Assembly (NCBI GenBank): GCA_017520705.1
Contig: JAFXFF010000010.1
Location: 1 to 51,769, forward strand
Source: Clostridia bacterium
GTDB taxonomy: Bacteria; Bacillota; Clostridia; Oscillospirales; Acutalibacteraceae
Length of the DNA: 51,769 nucleotides
Reading direction: 5' to 3'
Made by a program: the position numbers and the translations under genes. Below, in pieces: positions 9,222-17,202 of this stretch (positions within the stretch are counted from its first letter, which is position 1; every line of letters begins with the position of its first letter). Below the pieces are notes generated by a model. The model searched no databases. It was not told the origin of the DNA and was given only the letters and a program-made list of their open reading frames with translations.

Positions 9222-10484
9222 TTACCCTCTCTTGCTCATCACGGTGTCTTCGTATTCCTTGACGGTGGCGTACCACGCGCCGTCACGGGGCGCACCGCAG
9301 CGGTCGCAATACTCCGCCCACACAGCGCCAAAGGGCAGGATCTTATGCTCCTCCTGACGGACCATCAGCTCGGTCCAGTTGTCCGTATCCTGCAGGTTCT
9401 TCAGCTCATCGTGGGGGGTCAGCAGGGCCAGCAGCAGCGCCTTTTGCAGGTTGCGCAGACCCACGGTCCAGGCCGCCACGCGGTTGATGGAGGCGTCGAA
9501 ATAGTCCAGCGCGATCTTCACACGGCCGTCCAGACCGCCGCACCGCACGATTTCTTTGCAAATCTCCTTAGTCTCGTCATCCAGCAACACCACATGGTCG
9601 CTGTCCCAGCGGATGGGACGGGTGACGTGCAGGGCGATCTCGGGGAAGAAGGTCAGCAGGGCGGGAATCTTATCGGACACCACCTCGGTGGGGTGATAGT
9701 GACCGTTATCCATCAGCGGGATGCACTTGCCGGCGTTGGCCGCCGCATAGGACAGCGAGAACTCGGCGCTGCCCACGGTATAGGCCTCCACGCCGATACC
9801 GAACACCTTGGACTCCACGCAGGGCTTCACCTTGTCAAAGTCAAAGGGCTCGGTCAGAATGGCGTCGATGGACTCCTTGTAGCGCTGGCGGGGACCCATA
9901 CGGTCGGCAGGAATGTCCTTAAAGCCGTCGCCGGTCCAGATGTTCATCACGCAGGGCTGACCCAGCTCCTCTGCCAGATAGGTGGAGATGCGGATGCAAG
10001 CCTTGCCGTGCTCGATCCAGAATTTGCGAGTCTCCTCGTTGGGGCTGGACAGAGTCAGGGGATCGCACATGGGGTGGGAGAAGAAAGTGGGGTTAAAGTC
10101 ACAGCCCAGACCCCGCTCCTTGCAGAAGTCCACCCACTTTTTGAAGTGCTTGGGCTCGATCTTGTCGCGGTCCACCCAGCCGCCGTTTTCGTCGTCGAAA
10201 ATGGCGTAGCAGGCGTGGAGATTCAGCTTCTTCGCGCCGGGGCACATACGGAGCACCAGGTCGATATCCGCCATCAGCTCCTCGGGGGTGGTGGCGCGGC
10301 CGGGATAGTTGCCGGTGGTCTGGATGCCGCCGCTGAGGGCGTCCACCTTCTGGTCAAAGCCGCGCACGTCGTCGCCCTGCCAGCAGTGCAATGCCACCGG
10401 CACAGAGCGCAGGGTCTCAATGGCCTTCTCGGTGTCTACGCCCCAGTCGGCATACACCGCTTTTGCATACTCGTATCCGCTCAT
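9222..10484 (-). CDS. rhaA: L-rhamnose isomerase
   Basis: A 420-residue metal-dependent ketol isomerase converting L-rhamnose to L-rhamnulose; the length equals the family norm. Recognisable family sequence includes the N-terminal YADWGVDTEKA, SVALHCWQGDDV and GIQTTGNYPG, followed by KLNLHACYA and WDSDHVV, which contribute metal and substrate ligands in the TIM barrel. The ATG overlaps the rhaB stop as ATGA (10481-10484), so translation is probably coupled to rhaB. The C-terminal region is rich in aromatic and acidic residues as expected. Cytoplasmic. Confidence 0.97.
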   Translation of the reverse strand: MSGYEYAKAVYADWGVDTEKAIETLRSVPVALHCWQGDDVRGFDQKVDALSGGIQTTGNYPGRATTPEELMADIDLVLRMCPGAKKLNLHACYAIFDDENGGWVDRDKIEPKHFKKWVDFCKERGLGCDFNPTFFSHPMCDPLTLSSPNEETRKFWIEHGKACIRISTYLAEELGQPCVMNIWTGDGFKDIPADRMGPRQRYKESIDAILTEPFDFDKVKPCVESKVFGIGVEAYTVGSAEFSLSYAAANAGKCIPLMDNGHYHPTEVVSDKIPALLTFFPEIALHVTRPIRWDSDHVVLLDDETKEICKEIVRCGGLDGRVKIALDYFDASINRVAAWTVGLRNLQKALLLALLTPHDELKNLQDTDNWTELMVRQEEHKILPFGAVWAEYCDRCGAPRDGAWYATVKEYEDTVMSKRG

Positions 10485-11851
10485 ACTGTTACCTCACTTA
10501 TCTTAAAAGTTTCTTTGACGATCTCTCGCGCTGCGGCGAGAGAAATTTTCTCACTATACATAACTTGGGAGAGCAGGTTGCCGGTGGCGGTGGCCTCGGT
10601 GAGTCCCACGTACACCTTGCACCCCGTCTGCTTGGCCGTCAGGCGGTTGAGGTACGCGTCTTTGCTGCCGCCGCCCACGATATGGATGGCACCGATCTTC
10701 TTGCCGCTGATCTGCTCGATCTCCCGTATGCTGCGCTCATAGGAGGCCGCCAGCGAGTGATACACGCAGGCCAGCACGTCCCCCAGCGGCAGCTCCGGCT
10801 CGCCCAGATAGGTGCGGATGGCGCCCAGCATACTCTGCGGCGCCATAAAGGCGTCGTCGGTGGGGTCGATGAGCCCCTCATAGTCGCTGGACATAGCCAT
10901 CTTCATCATCTCATCGTAGGTGTACTGCTTGCCCAGCTCCTTGCGGATGTTCTGAAACAGCCACATACCCATAATGTTCTTGAGAAAGCGGAAGCGGTAC
11001 TCGATGCCGCCCTCGTTGGTCAGGTTGGCCGCCATCGCCGCAGGGCCGGTGACGGGATAGGTATTCTCGGTGCCGATGAGGCTCCAGGTACCAGAGGATA
11101 TGTAGGCACAGTCCTCCTCCAGCGGGATGGCCGCCACCGCCGAGGCGGTATCGTGGGAGGGACACAGGATCACCGTGGCGTTAAAGCCCACCTCAGCCTG
11201 CACCGCAGGGGTGAATTCCCCCACCACCGTGGTGGGCAGGGCGAGGGGCAGGAAGATGTGGGCGGGGATGCCCAGCCGCTCCAGAATGGCGGTGTCCCAC
11301 TCCTTGCTCTCGGCGTTCACCAGATTGGCGGTGGTGGCGTTGGTGTATTCGTTTTTCATCACACCGGTCAGCTTGTAGGACAGGTAGTCGGGCATCATCA
11401 GGAAATGGGCCGCCGTGTCCAGCTTGCCGCTCTGCTTATCGCACCAGAGCTGATAGATGGTGTTGAAATTCTGCTTTTGGATGCCGGTACGGGCGTACAG
11501 CTCCTCTTGGGGCAGGATCTTGGCCACCTCAGCAGCCCCCGCATCCGTGCGGCCGTCGCGATAGGCCACCACGGGGAGGATCTCCTGCTCCTGCCCGTCC
11601 AGCAGCACGTAGTCCACGCCCCAGGTGTCGATGGCTACGGTAGCGGGGATCTTGCCCAACTCGGCACAGCGGGCAATACCCTTCTTAATATGTTGTACCA
11701 GATGGTCCACGTCCCAGGTGAGTGTGCCATCCAGCTGGTGAATGCCGTTTTCAAAGCGGTAGATCTCCTCGGACTCCAGCCGCCCCTCTTTCAGGCGGCC
11801 CAAAATATGCCGCCCGCTGGAAGCGCCGATATCTATGGCTAAATGATACAT
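10481..11851 (-). CDS. rhaB: Rhamnulokinase
   Basis: A 456-residue FGGY-family kinase that phosphorylates L-rhamnulose at O1. The start chosen is the ATG at 11851 (protein begins MYHLAIDIGASSGRH), because GAAGAGGTG lies just upstream; an in-frame ATG 20 codons earlier would add unrelated residues. The N-terminal DIGASSGR is the phosphate-binding loop. DTWGVDY at about 75-81 is typical of RhaB. GTWSLIG and the late GGGSKDAYLN complete the ATPase core. First gene of rhaBAD, with a promoter at 11921-11949 and no regulator gene adjacent. Confidence 0.97.
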   Translation of the reverse strand: MYHLAIDIGASSGRHILGRLKEGRLESEEIYRFENGIHQLDGTLTWDVDHLVQHIKKGIARCAELGKIPATVAIDTWGVDYVLLDGQEQEILPVVAYRDGRTDAGAAEVAKILPQEELYARTGIQKQNFNTIYQLWCDKQSGKLDTAAHFLMMPDYLSYKLTGVMKNEYTNATTANLVNAESKEWDTAILERLGIPAHIFLPLALPTTVVGEFTPAVQAEVGFNATVILCPSHDTASAVAAIPLEEDCAYISSGTWSLIGTENTYPVTGPAAMAANLTNEGGIEYRFRFLKNIMGMWLFQNIRKELGKQYTYDEMMKMAMSSDYEGLIDPTDDAFMAPQSMLGAIRTYLGEPELPLGDVLACVYHSLAASYERSIREIEQISGKKIGAIHIVGGGSKDAYLNRLTAKQTGCKVYVGLTEATATGNLLSQVMYSEKISLAAAREIVKETFKISEVTV

Positions 11852-11920
11852 CTCTTTCACCTCTTCGTTCCTGCGCGCGACACCTCCCATTGGTTGCACC
11901 GCGCCCATCATTCTATTTTC

Positions 11921-11949
11921 ATTTTACCTCTTATTCTTACTAAAATCAA
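11921..11949 (-). promoter_or_regulatory. SigA-type promoter of rhaBAD
   Basis: On the reverse strand TTGATT (11949-11944), a 17-bp spacer and TAAAAT (11926-11921) lie 70 nt before the rhaB start. The -35 keeps only TTGA of the consensus, as expected for an activated sugar operon. Confidence 0.7.
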
Positions 11950-11979
11950 GTCTTTATCCCCGCTCTCATTCCCTCGTTT

Positions 11980-12024
11980 GTTGCAAAATGTTGCAAAAAC
12001 GATGCATCTTCCAAACGCATCGTT
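11980..12024. promoter_or_regulatory. Tandem 10-bp direct repeat plus inverted repeat upstream of rhaBAD (candidate activator/operator site)
   Basis: GTTGCAAAAN occurs twice head-to-tail at 11980-11999, exactly one helical turn apart. It is followed by the 8-bp inverted repeat AACGATGC / GCATCGTT at 11998-12005 and 12017-12024. The repeats end about 30 bp upstream of the rhaB -35 box. Direct repeats at 10-bp register are typical of AraC-type activators, but no such regulator is encoded here. Confidence 0.5.
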
Positions 12025-12040
12025 CCCGATTTCTCTCATC

Positions 12041-12076
12041 AAAAAAGGAGCATGCCACACCTGAGCACGCTCCTTT
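12041..12076 (-). terminator. Intrinsic terminator of spoVAD
   Basis: An 11-bp stem (AAGGAGCATGC / GCACGCTCCTT with one G-T pair) is followed on the reverse strand by a T6 run, 4 nt after the spoVAD stop. Confidence 0.85.
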
Positions 12077-12079
12077 CAC

Positions 12080-13090
12080 TCATTTCGCCACCAAACACAC
12101 CGCATGGCAGATCCCGGGGATACTCTCCCCTTGCTGGGACGATGTGGGGCTCATCAGCGCCCCTGTGGGGCAGAACAGCACCCGCTGAAACATCCCCTTC
12201 TCCATCAGCGGCAGCAGGTGGGCACACAGTACCGACGCGGAGCACCCGCACCCCGATCCGCCGGCGTGGACGTCCTGCCGCTGGCGGTCAAAGAGCAAGA
12301 GTCCGCAATCGGTGTAGTTGCCCCCCAGCGTAATCCCTTTCTCCTCCATCAGCTGCCGCAGCAGGTCACTCCCCACCTGCCCCAGATCCCCTGTGGTAAT
12401 CAGATCGTAATCTTTGGGGCTCGTCCCCGTATCCTCCAGATACCGGGCGATGGTATCCGCCGCCGCCGGGGCCATGGCGGCTCCCATATTGTTCATATCC
12501 GTCACACCCAGGTCGCACACCCGCCCGATGCAGACACTGTCCACCCGCACGCCGCGGCCGCCGCGGCCCACCACACAAGCCCCCGAGGCGGTGGCGGTCC
12601 ATTGGCTGGTGGGGGTGCGCTGACCGCCGTACTCCAGCGGAAAGCGGAATTGCCGCTCGGCGGTGCAGAAGTGGCTGGAGGTCACCGCCCCGCACAGGTC
12701 CGCCGCTCCGCTGTCCACAAACAGGGCCGCCATGGCCAGCGTCTGTCCCATGGTGGAGCAGGCGCCGAACTGGCCAACGAGCGGCACCTCCATCTCCCGC
12801 AGGCCGAAGGTGGAGGCGATGTTCTGATTAAGCAGATCCCCCGCAAACAGCACCTGCAGCTGGCTTTTGGACAGCCCCGTCTTGTCCACCGCACGGGTCA
12901 GTGCCTCTTTTTGCAGGGCGCTCTCCGCCTGCTCCCAGGTATCCTGCCCTAAATGGGCGTCTTCAAAAATGGCGTCAAAGTACGGACCCAGCGGTCCCTC
13001 TCCCTCTTTTTTGCCACCCACCGCGGCATAGCCGAGGATGGTAGGACGGTTGGCAAACCCGATCGTGTACGCACCGATACGCTCCGGCAT
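12080..13090 (-). CDS. spoVAD: Stage V sporulation protein AD
   Basis: A 336-residue thiolase-fold protein. SpoVAD binds dipicolinic acid and is needed for its uptake into the forespore via the SpoVA channel. Matching features: ILGYAAVGGKKEGEGPLG near the start, GACSTMGQTLAMAA with the Cys in the thiolase-like pocket, SSHFCTAERQFR, then MGAAMAPAAADTI and the C-terminal GALMSPTSSQQGESIPGI. The start at 13090 follows GAGGGGGAG. In most spore-formers spoVAD sits between spoVAC and spoVAE; here it is alone, with a terminator behind it and unrelated genes on both sides. I could not pick out a convincing SigG promoter upstream. Confidence 0.95.
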   Translation of the reverse strand: MPERIGAYTIGFANRPTILGYAAVGGKKEGEGPLGPYFDAIFEDAHLGQDTWEQAESALQKEALTRAVDKTGLSKSQLQVLFAGDLLNQNIASTFGLREMEVPLVGQFGACSTMGQTLAMAALFVDSGAADLCGAVTSSHFCTAERQFRFPLEYGGQRTPTSQWTATASGACVVGRGGRGVRVDSVCIGRVCDLGVTDMNNMGAAMAPAAADTIARYLEDTGTSPKDYDLITTGDLGQVGSDLLRQLMEEKGITLGGNYTDCGLLLFDRQRQDVHAGGSGCGCSASVLCAHLLPLMEKGMFQRVLFCPTGALMSPTSSQQGESIPGICHAVCLVAK

Positions 13091-13177
13091 AAAAAACTCC
13101 CCCTCACAGATACTCGCCGTTAGCGTACCCGTGAGAGAGAATTTTATGTATCCTCCCGCTACTGCCGGAAAATCTCC

Positions 13178-13206
13178 TTGACAAAACTCGTCTAGTGCTG
13201 TAGACT
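13178..13206 (+). promoter_or_regulatory. Promoter of the lipoprotein pair, with inverted repeat overlapping -10
   Basis: TTGACA (13178-13183), a 17-bp spacer and TAGACT (13201-13206). The inverted repeat GTCTA-N6-TAGAC (13190-13205) covers the spacer and -10 and could be a repressor site. Confidence 0.65.
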
Positions 13207-13238
13207 GATAGTGCAGAACACATAAAAGGGGGCTTATT

Positions 13239-13312
13239 ATGAAAAAATGGATATCTTGGTTATTGGTCGCAATGCTTCTGCTCGGTCTTACCTCCTGCGG
13301 CGAGAAAAAACC
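13239..13312 (+). repeat. Direct repeat, copy 1 (signal-peptide coding region of lipoprotein A)
   Basis: About 74 bp from the ATG through the GEKK codons match 14520-14593 with only a few differences, while the rest of the two genes is unrelated. This points to recent duplication or gene conversion of the export signal. Confidence 0.85.
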
Positions 13313-14498
13313 TGCCGAGCCCGATAAGTCTACCGAATCCACCAAACCCACCGATTCTACCGACACCGGCGGCACGGTTGTCCTTACCATAGCCTTCCCC
13401 TCGGATTTCGTGGATACCGCCTACACTCCCGAAGCCTTGACCGCCGCCAAGGACTTTGAATGGGGACAATACGTGCCTTTCATCCAATGCAACGGCCAGT
13501 ATTACCGCCGCCATATGCAGTATTACGACGCCGGCTTCCTCACCAGCGAATGCACCTCCCTGCAGGACGCGTGCCGATTGTACGACAAGCTGAACGATCA
13601 ATACCTCACCCAATCCGACGTGGTGGATCTTCCTTTTACGGACCTCCCAACAACCACTATCGAAAAGGGTCCAAAAACGTTGCTCGGTCGCTCCCTGTAC
13701 GAGGATATGCTGTTCCGCAGTCATATCGTGTCCCTTTCCCCTGACCTGCGGCGCATCAACAAGGTGTCTTTTTCGTTCCAAGGGGATGAAAACACAACCT
13801 CTTTGGTGGCGCGGGAGTTGTGGCAGGATACTTATGAGGTCTACCAAGACGGCGTTTTGGTACATACCTACCAACAGACGAACCCAGCATATGAAAACTC
13901 GGATTATTTCACGTACACCACCTATGAAACATACTTCAATGTGCGTCCTGCCTCGCCGACCGACAGCATTCCTTCTTGGGTAGAAATGCAAGAGAAAAGA
14001 TATACACTCAAGACAGCCAACGAGCAGGTGGCCGTGTACTCTTATCAGGCAGAGCGTTATCTCATCTATTCCGTATCGGATATGACGTTGCTGTACGATA
14101 TCACCTTAGAACGCACCATAACCGAGGCGGAAGATCGATATATGGAAATCGCACAGGTGGTACAGGATCGCTATCTGTTGATCAGCGCATCCGTCGGTGT
14201 CGACGAGCCCGACAGCTATTATAACTGTGCATATCTGTACGATCTGCAGACCAATGAAATGACCTGTTTGGAGGATCACGCCTTTAATCCCTCCCTTTCT
14301 CCCGACGGCAAATATCTGGCCTACGCCGCCTTCTTCGGAGAAGGCATCGGTATCGAAAACGGAGAGGAGATCTCAATGAAGCAAGGTTTTTATATCAAGA
14401 ATCTGCAGAACGACACCACCGTCTTTTTCGAAGATACCGCCGGCTATATCGCCGGTTGGGTGGATGAACAGATCTTGATGGAAACCATCGGCCAATAA
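13239..14498 (+). CDS. Lipoprotein of unknown function, 419 residues
   Basis: Unrecognised exported lipoprotein: MKKW start, hydrophobic core and lipobox LTSC with Cys20, then a Ser/Thr/Pro/Lys linker (about 22-45). The mature part is mostly beta in character. Near the C-terminus NPSLSPDGKYLAYAAFF is a TolB/WD-like beta-propeller blade motif (SPDGKYLAY), so a propeller fold is plausible. It is 21 nt upstream of a second lipoprotein gene whose first ~70 bases are almost identical, so the two form an operon and share a duplicated signal-peptide region. Promoter at 13178-13206. No enzymatic motif seen. Confidence 0.82.
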   Translation: MKKWISWLLVAMLLLGLTSCGEKKPAEPDKSTESTKPTDSTDTGGTVVLTIAFPSDFVDTAYTPEALTAAKDFEWGQYVPFIQCNGQYYRRHMQYYDAGFLTSECTSLQDACRLYDKLNDQYLTQSDVVDLPFTDLPTTTIEKGPKTLLGRSLYEDMLFRSHIVSLSPDLRRINKVSFSFQGDENTTSLVARELWQDTYEVYQDGVLVHTYQQTNPAYENSDYFTYTTYETYFNVRPASPTDSIPSWVEMQEKRYTLKTANEQVAVYSYQAERYLIYSVSDMTLLYDITLERTITEAEDRYMEIAQVVQDRYLLISASVGVDEPDSYYNCAYLYDLQTNEMTCLEDHAFNPSLSPDGKYLAYAAFFGEGIGIENGEEISMKQGFYIKNLQNDTTVFFEDTAGYIAGWVDEQILMETIGQ

Positions 14499-14519
14499 GA
14501 TCGTATAAGAGGTATTGTT

Positions 14520-14593
14520 ATGAAAAAATGGATGTCTTGGTTATTGGTCGCAATGCTTCTGCTCAGTCTTACCTCCTGCGGCGAGAAAAAGCC
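14520..14593 (+). repeat. Direct repeat, copy 2 (signal-peptide coding region of lipoprotein B)
   Basis: Partner of 13239-13312; identical over long stretches including the lipobox codons and the following GEKKP codons. Confidence 0.85.
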
Positions 14594-15329
14594 CGACGAT
14601 ACGGGAATCGTTTCTCCGGTCATCACGCAAGAAGAAGCCTACAATCTGTATTACGATACCATCCGCAAATTTGTCCCCGAGCTGATGGAATCGCCGCAGG
14701 AATGTGACGTGGACATCACTACCCGTGATGAAGTGACCTACCTAACGGAGCATTTTGTGCGGAACACCACGACCAAAATCCAATCGCAAAACGTCGATGG
14801 TAAACTGCAGTACTTTGTATTAGACAAGTTCCCAGAAGCCGATCAACAGTCTGTTTACTGCATTGACGGCGAAAAGGCATATGGTATCTCCTCAAAACTG
14901 AACGCAAAAGGAGAAATGAAAGAATGGTCCTATTCGATCGTTAACAACATTATCTTTTCTTTTTTAAACGCTCCAGCTTTCGAGCAAAAGGCCATTAAGT
15001 CTTTCGACGCCAAGAAAAACAACGGTACGATTACCATGACCTTCGTCGTCGATGGAGCGAACATGGAATACAGCTTCCCGCAACGCGTAATGAAGGAAAT
15101 TATGCCGGATATGTTTGACGTGCTGGATGATGTGACCATCATTTTGACCGCCGATGAAACAGGCGCACCCAAAACCATGTCAACCGAGTTGTCGATGAGT
15201 ATCTGGAATGATCAGAGTGGCGAATTGCACGCAAAGAAGACGCTGAATATGGATTTTGTCTTTCATAAATTGGATAACGTGGATTTTGATCTTCAGCAAT
15301 TGTTAGCGGAACATTCCATAGCAAACTAA
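14520..15329 (+). CDS. Lipoprotein of unknown function, 269 residues
   Basis: Exported lipoprotein with lipobox LTSC (Cys20). The mature protein has alternating beta strands: residues about 75-100 (KIQSQNVDGKLQYFVLDK), a strand IDGEKAYGIS, and a C-terminal half with VDGANMEYSFPQRV and ELSMSIWNDQSG. The arrangement resembles lipid-carrier lipoproteins of the LolA/LppX type (DUF-like beta sandwiches), but no diagnostic motif is present, so the function is unassigned. Second gene of a two-lipoprotein operon; a strong terminator follows 4 nt after the stop. Lower GC than the rhamnose genes. Confidence 0.82.
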   Translation: MKKWMSWLLVAMLLLSLTSCGEKKPDDTGIVSPVITQEEAYNLYYDTIRKFVPELMESPQECDVDITTRDEVTYLTEHFVRNTTTKIQSQNVDGKLQYFVLDKFPEADQQSVYCIDGEKAYGISSKLNAKGEMKEWSYSIVNNIIFSFLNAPAFEQKAIKSFDAKKNNGTITMTFVVDGANMEYSFPQRVMKEIMPDMFDVLDDVTIILTADETGAPKTMSTELSMSIWNDQSGELHAKKTLNMDFVFHKLDNVDFDLQQLLAEHSIAN

Positions 15330-15333
15330 ATGA

Positions 15334-15372
15334 AACCGCCCTTGGTTCAACCGATCCAAGGGCGGTTTTCTC
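15334..15372. terminator. Intrinsic terminator after the lipoprotein pair (also serves the convergent Spx/ArsC gene)
   Basis: Twelve-bp stem AACCGCCCTTGG / CCAAGGGCGGTT with flanking A3 and T4. It lies between convergent stops at 15329 and 15381. Confidence 0.9.
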
Positions 15373-15380
15373 ATAAACCA

Positions 15381-15731
15381 TTACAGCATTTCTTCCCATC
15401 GTGCCGCTTGAAATCCCACCAGCACGAAGCCGTCGCCGATGAACAAGGGGCGCTTGACCAGCATCCCGTCGGTGGCCAGCAGACGGAGCATCTCCTCCTC
15501 ACTCATCGTGGGCAGTTTGTCTTTCAGCCCCAGCGATTTATACAGCAGTCCGCTGGTATTGAAAAATTTACGTAGCGGCAGACCGCTCGTGGCATACCAG
15601 GCTTTCAGCTCCTCATAGGAGGGTTTGTCTTCCTTAATGTTCCGTAGAGTGTACGCCACCCCGTTCTCGTCCAGCCACTTCTGCGCCTTTTGGCAGGTGG
15701 TGCACTTCGGATAACAAATAAAAGTCAGCAT
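15381..15731 (-). CDS. ArsC/Spx-family thioredoxin-fold protein (arsenate reductase-like)
   Basis: A 116-residue protein with the ArsC/Spx fold. YPKCTTCQKAQKWL carries Cys10 and Cys13 (CxxC, as in Spx-type redox switches). KRPLFIGD near residues 93-100 is the conserved RP-loop region of the family. Such small relatives (Spx, MgsR, YffB-like) are either transcription regulators bound to RNA polymerase or glutaredoxin-linked reductases; sequence alone does not decide. Its ATG at 15731 overlaps the stop of the secreted dockerin protein upstream by 7 nt, so translation is coupled to an exported protein, an unexpected pairing. Confidence 0.88.
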   Translation of the reverse strand: MLTFICYPKCTTCQKAQKWLDENGVAYTLRNIKEDKPSYEELKAWYATSGLPLRKFFNTSGLLYKSLGLKDKLPTMSEEEMLRLLATDGMLVKRPLFIGDGFVLVGFQAARWEEML

Positions 15732-17008
15732 CCCGCATTCTCCTTCCAATCCCATTCGTTGAGGATCCGCTGCAGCAGACCCACGTCTTGATTGTTCACC
15801 GCGCCGTCGGCATTCACGTCCGCATCGGCGCAGACGGTCACCTGCCAGCCGGCGAGATAACGCTGCAGCAGAGCCAGATCGTGGTTGTTTCGCCGTCCAT
15901 CTCCATTCGCGTCCCCCGGCAGGATCGGCGCCCACAGGGCATACAGCGTCACCGCATCCCCATCGGCCCACAATTCCTCGGGGAGCATCCCCGCCGCAAA
16001 GGTCACACCGCTGCCGTCGGCGGCGGTGTTCCACCCCGCAAAGCGGTGTCCCTCTCGGTACAGCCCGATCTCCTCGGGCACGTACAGCGCCGCCATCGGC
16101 TCACCGAGCGGGAAGGTATCGGTCAGCACCCCGCCGTCACGGTGGCACACCAGCCCGTCGGACAGGGTCCATTCGCCGTCCCACACGGTGCCGATCTGCT
16201 CCACAAAGTCCGAGATGACCACCCATCCCGTCTTGCCGTTGTAGGCGGTCTTACCCCACGTATAACCGCTTGCCTCCTTGGTGTCCCCCACCGCCACGGT
16301 GAAGACGGTGCCGTGGGGCAGCGCGGTCACCTTGGCCTGATCGGTGCCGGCGCCTGCGCGCATATTGATGCCGTTGGTGGACAGTACTCGATAGGTGTGC
16401 CCCGCCACCGTGTTTTCAATGCGCCCGCCGCCGCCATGATAGGTCACGGTCAGCGCAGGCTCCGTCGCCAGCGCGTAGGGCGCGGCTTTCACGTAGGTAA
16501 AGGAGGCCGCCAGCGTCTCCTTGGTGACGGTGCGATCCCACTGGATCTTGCAGCGCCCGTCGCCGTTGGCATCGGCATAGGTCACCGTATCTCCCTCCAC
16601 CCCGGTCACAAAGATAGAATGGCCATTCCACCGATACCGCACGATGTCTCCCGCTTTGAGGGTGTCCAGCGCGGAAACGGCGCGGTCGGTGGTCCATTCC
16701 GCCCGCGGGTCACAGCCATAGGCCAGCGACGCCAGCTGATAGGCGAAGCCCATGCATTGAATGGCCGCGTTTTGGTAGGTGTTGCATCCGCAGGAGCCGT
16801 TGTAGGTGCAGTTGCCCGCGTGGTGGGTGCAGGGGGTGAGGGTATAGTCCTCGTTGCCGCCCGCGGTATGGTTCCAATAGGTGCCGTGGGGGTATTTTTG
16901 CCGCAATTCCGCTAACGTCAGCATCTGCTCTTCGGCGGAGGCACCGCCAAAGGGCATCGCCGCCATCAGCAGCACCAGACACAGCACAAAAGCCAGCCGT
17001 TTCTTCAC
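15725..17008 (-). CDS. Secreted putative cysteine peptidase/amidase with SH3 and type I dockerin domains
   Basis: A 427-residue exported protein. The start chosen is GTG at 17008, because AAAGGAGG lies seven bases before it; an in-frame ATG at 17038 would put ten extra residues before the signal peptide. Domains in order: signal peptide (1-26, ending ASAEEQ), a Cys/His papain-like domain (about 45-190) with QCMGFAYQ and the later GHSIFVTG as likely catalytic Cys and His, a bacterial SH3 domain (about 205-275, starting YRVLSTNGINMRAGAG), an InlB B-type repeat (about 300-350, GHRFAGWNTAADGSG), and a C-terminal type I dockerin with two calcium repeats (GDANGDGRRNNHDLALLQ and DVNADGAVNNQDVGLLQ). 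It probably trims peptidoglycan or peptides while docked on a cohesin-bearing surface protein. Promoter at 17041-17069. Confidence 0.86.
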   Translation of the reverse strand: MKKRLAFVLCLVLLMAAMPFGGASAEEQMLTLAELRQKYPHGTYWNHTAGGNEDYTLTPCTHHAGNCTYNGSCGCNTYQNAAIQCMGFAYQLASLAYGCDPRAEWTTDRAVSALDTLKAGDIVRYRWNGHSIFVTGVEGDTVTYADANGDGRCKIQWDRTVTKETLAASFTYVKAAPYALATEPALTVTYHGGGGRIENTVAGHTYRVLSTNGINMRAGAGTDQAKVTALPHGTVFTVAVGDTKEASGYTWGKTAYNGKTGWVVISDFVEQIGTVWDGEWTLSDGLVCHRDGGVLTDTFPLGEPMAALYVPEEIGLYREGHRFAGWNTAADGSGVTFAAGMLPEELWADGDAVTLYALWAPILPGDANGDGRRNNHDLALLQRYLAGWQVTVCADADVNADGAVNNQDVGLLQRILNEWDWKENAGC

Positions 17009-17040
17009 CCTCACCCCTCCTTTCGACAGAATACGCACCT

Positions 17041-17069
17041 ATTGTACCGCACATCCTCACCCAAGTCAA
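17041..17069 (-). promoter_or_regulatory. SigA-type promoter of the SH3-dockerin gene
   Basis: Reverse strand: TTGACT (17069-17064), 17-bp spacer, TACAAT (17046-17041), 32 nt before the GTG start. Confidence 0.75.
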
Positions 17070-17091
17070 CCCCACCCGCCTCACATCGTGA

Positions 17092-17142
17092 CCGTAGAGC
17101 GGGGGCTTGCTCCCGCCGCCCGAGAGGGCGATGCCCCCATCG
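17092..17142. repeat. REP-like double palindrome
   Basis: Two GC-rich imperfect hairpins side by side (GCGGGGGC..GCTCCCGC and GAGGGCG..GCCCCC) preceded by CCGTAG. It resembles, but does not match exactly, the GTAGGGGCG palindromes at 28.3-28.7 kb. Confidence 0.45.
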
Positions 17143-17155
17143 TCCTGTTCCACGC

Positions 17156-17189
17156 AAAAACAGCCTGCGGCACGCCGCAGGCTGTTTTT
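17156..17189 (-). terminator. Intrinsic terminator of the NlpC-cohesin-dockerin gene
   Basis: Fifteen-bp perfect stem AAAAACAGCCTGCGG / CCGCAGGCTGTTTTT with a 4-nt loop, 14 nt past the stop at 17203. The same stem core recurs at 20355 and 32285. Confidence 0.93.
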
Positions 17190-17202
17190 ATTCATATTGG
17201 AT

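Noticed and set aside
9120-10742. Long forward open frame opposite rhaA
   Set aside because: An antisense shadow of a well-defined enzyme gene, with no domain or start signal.
13190-13205. GTCTA-N6-TAGAC as a BlaI/MecI operator
   Set aside because: The half-sites and spacing differ from TACA-type BlaI/MecI boxes, and no bla or mec regulator is present; kept only as a generic candidate repressor site.
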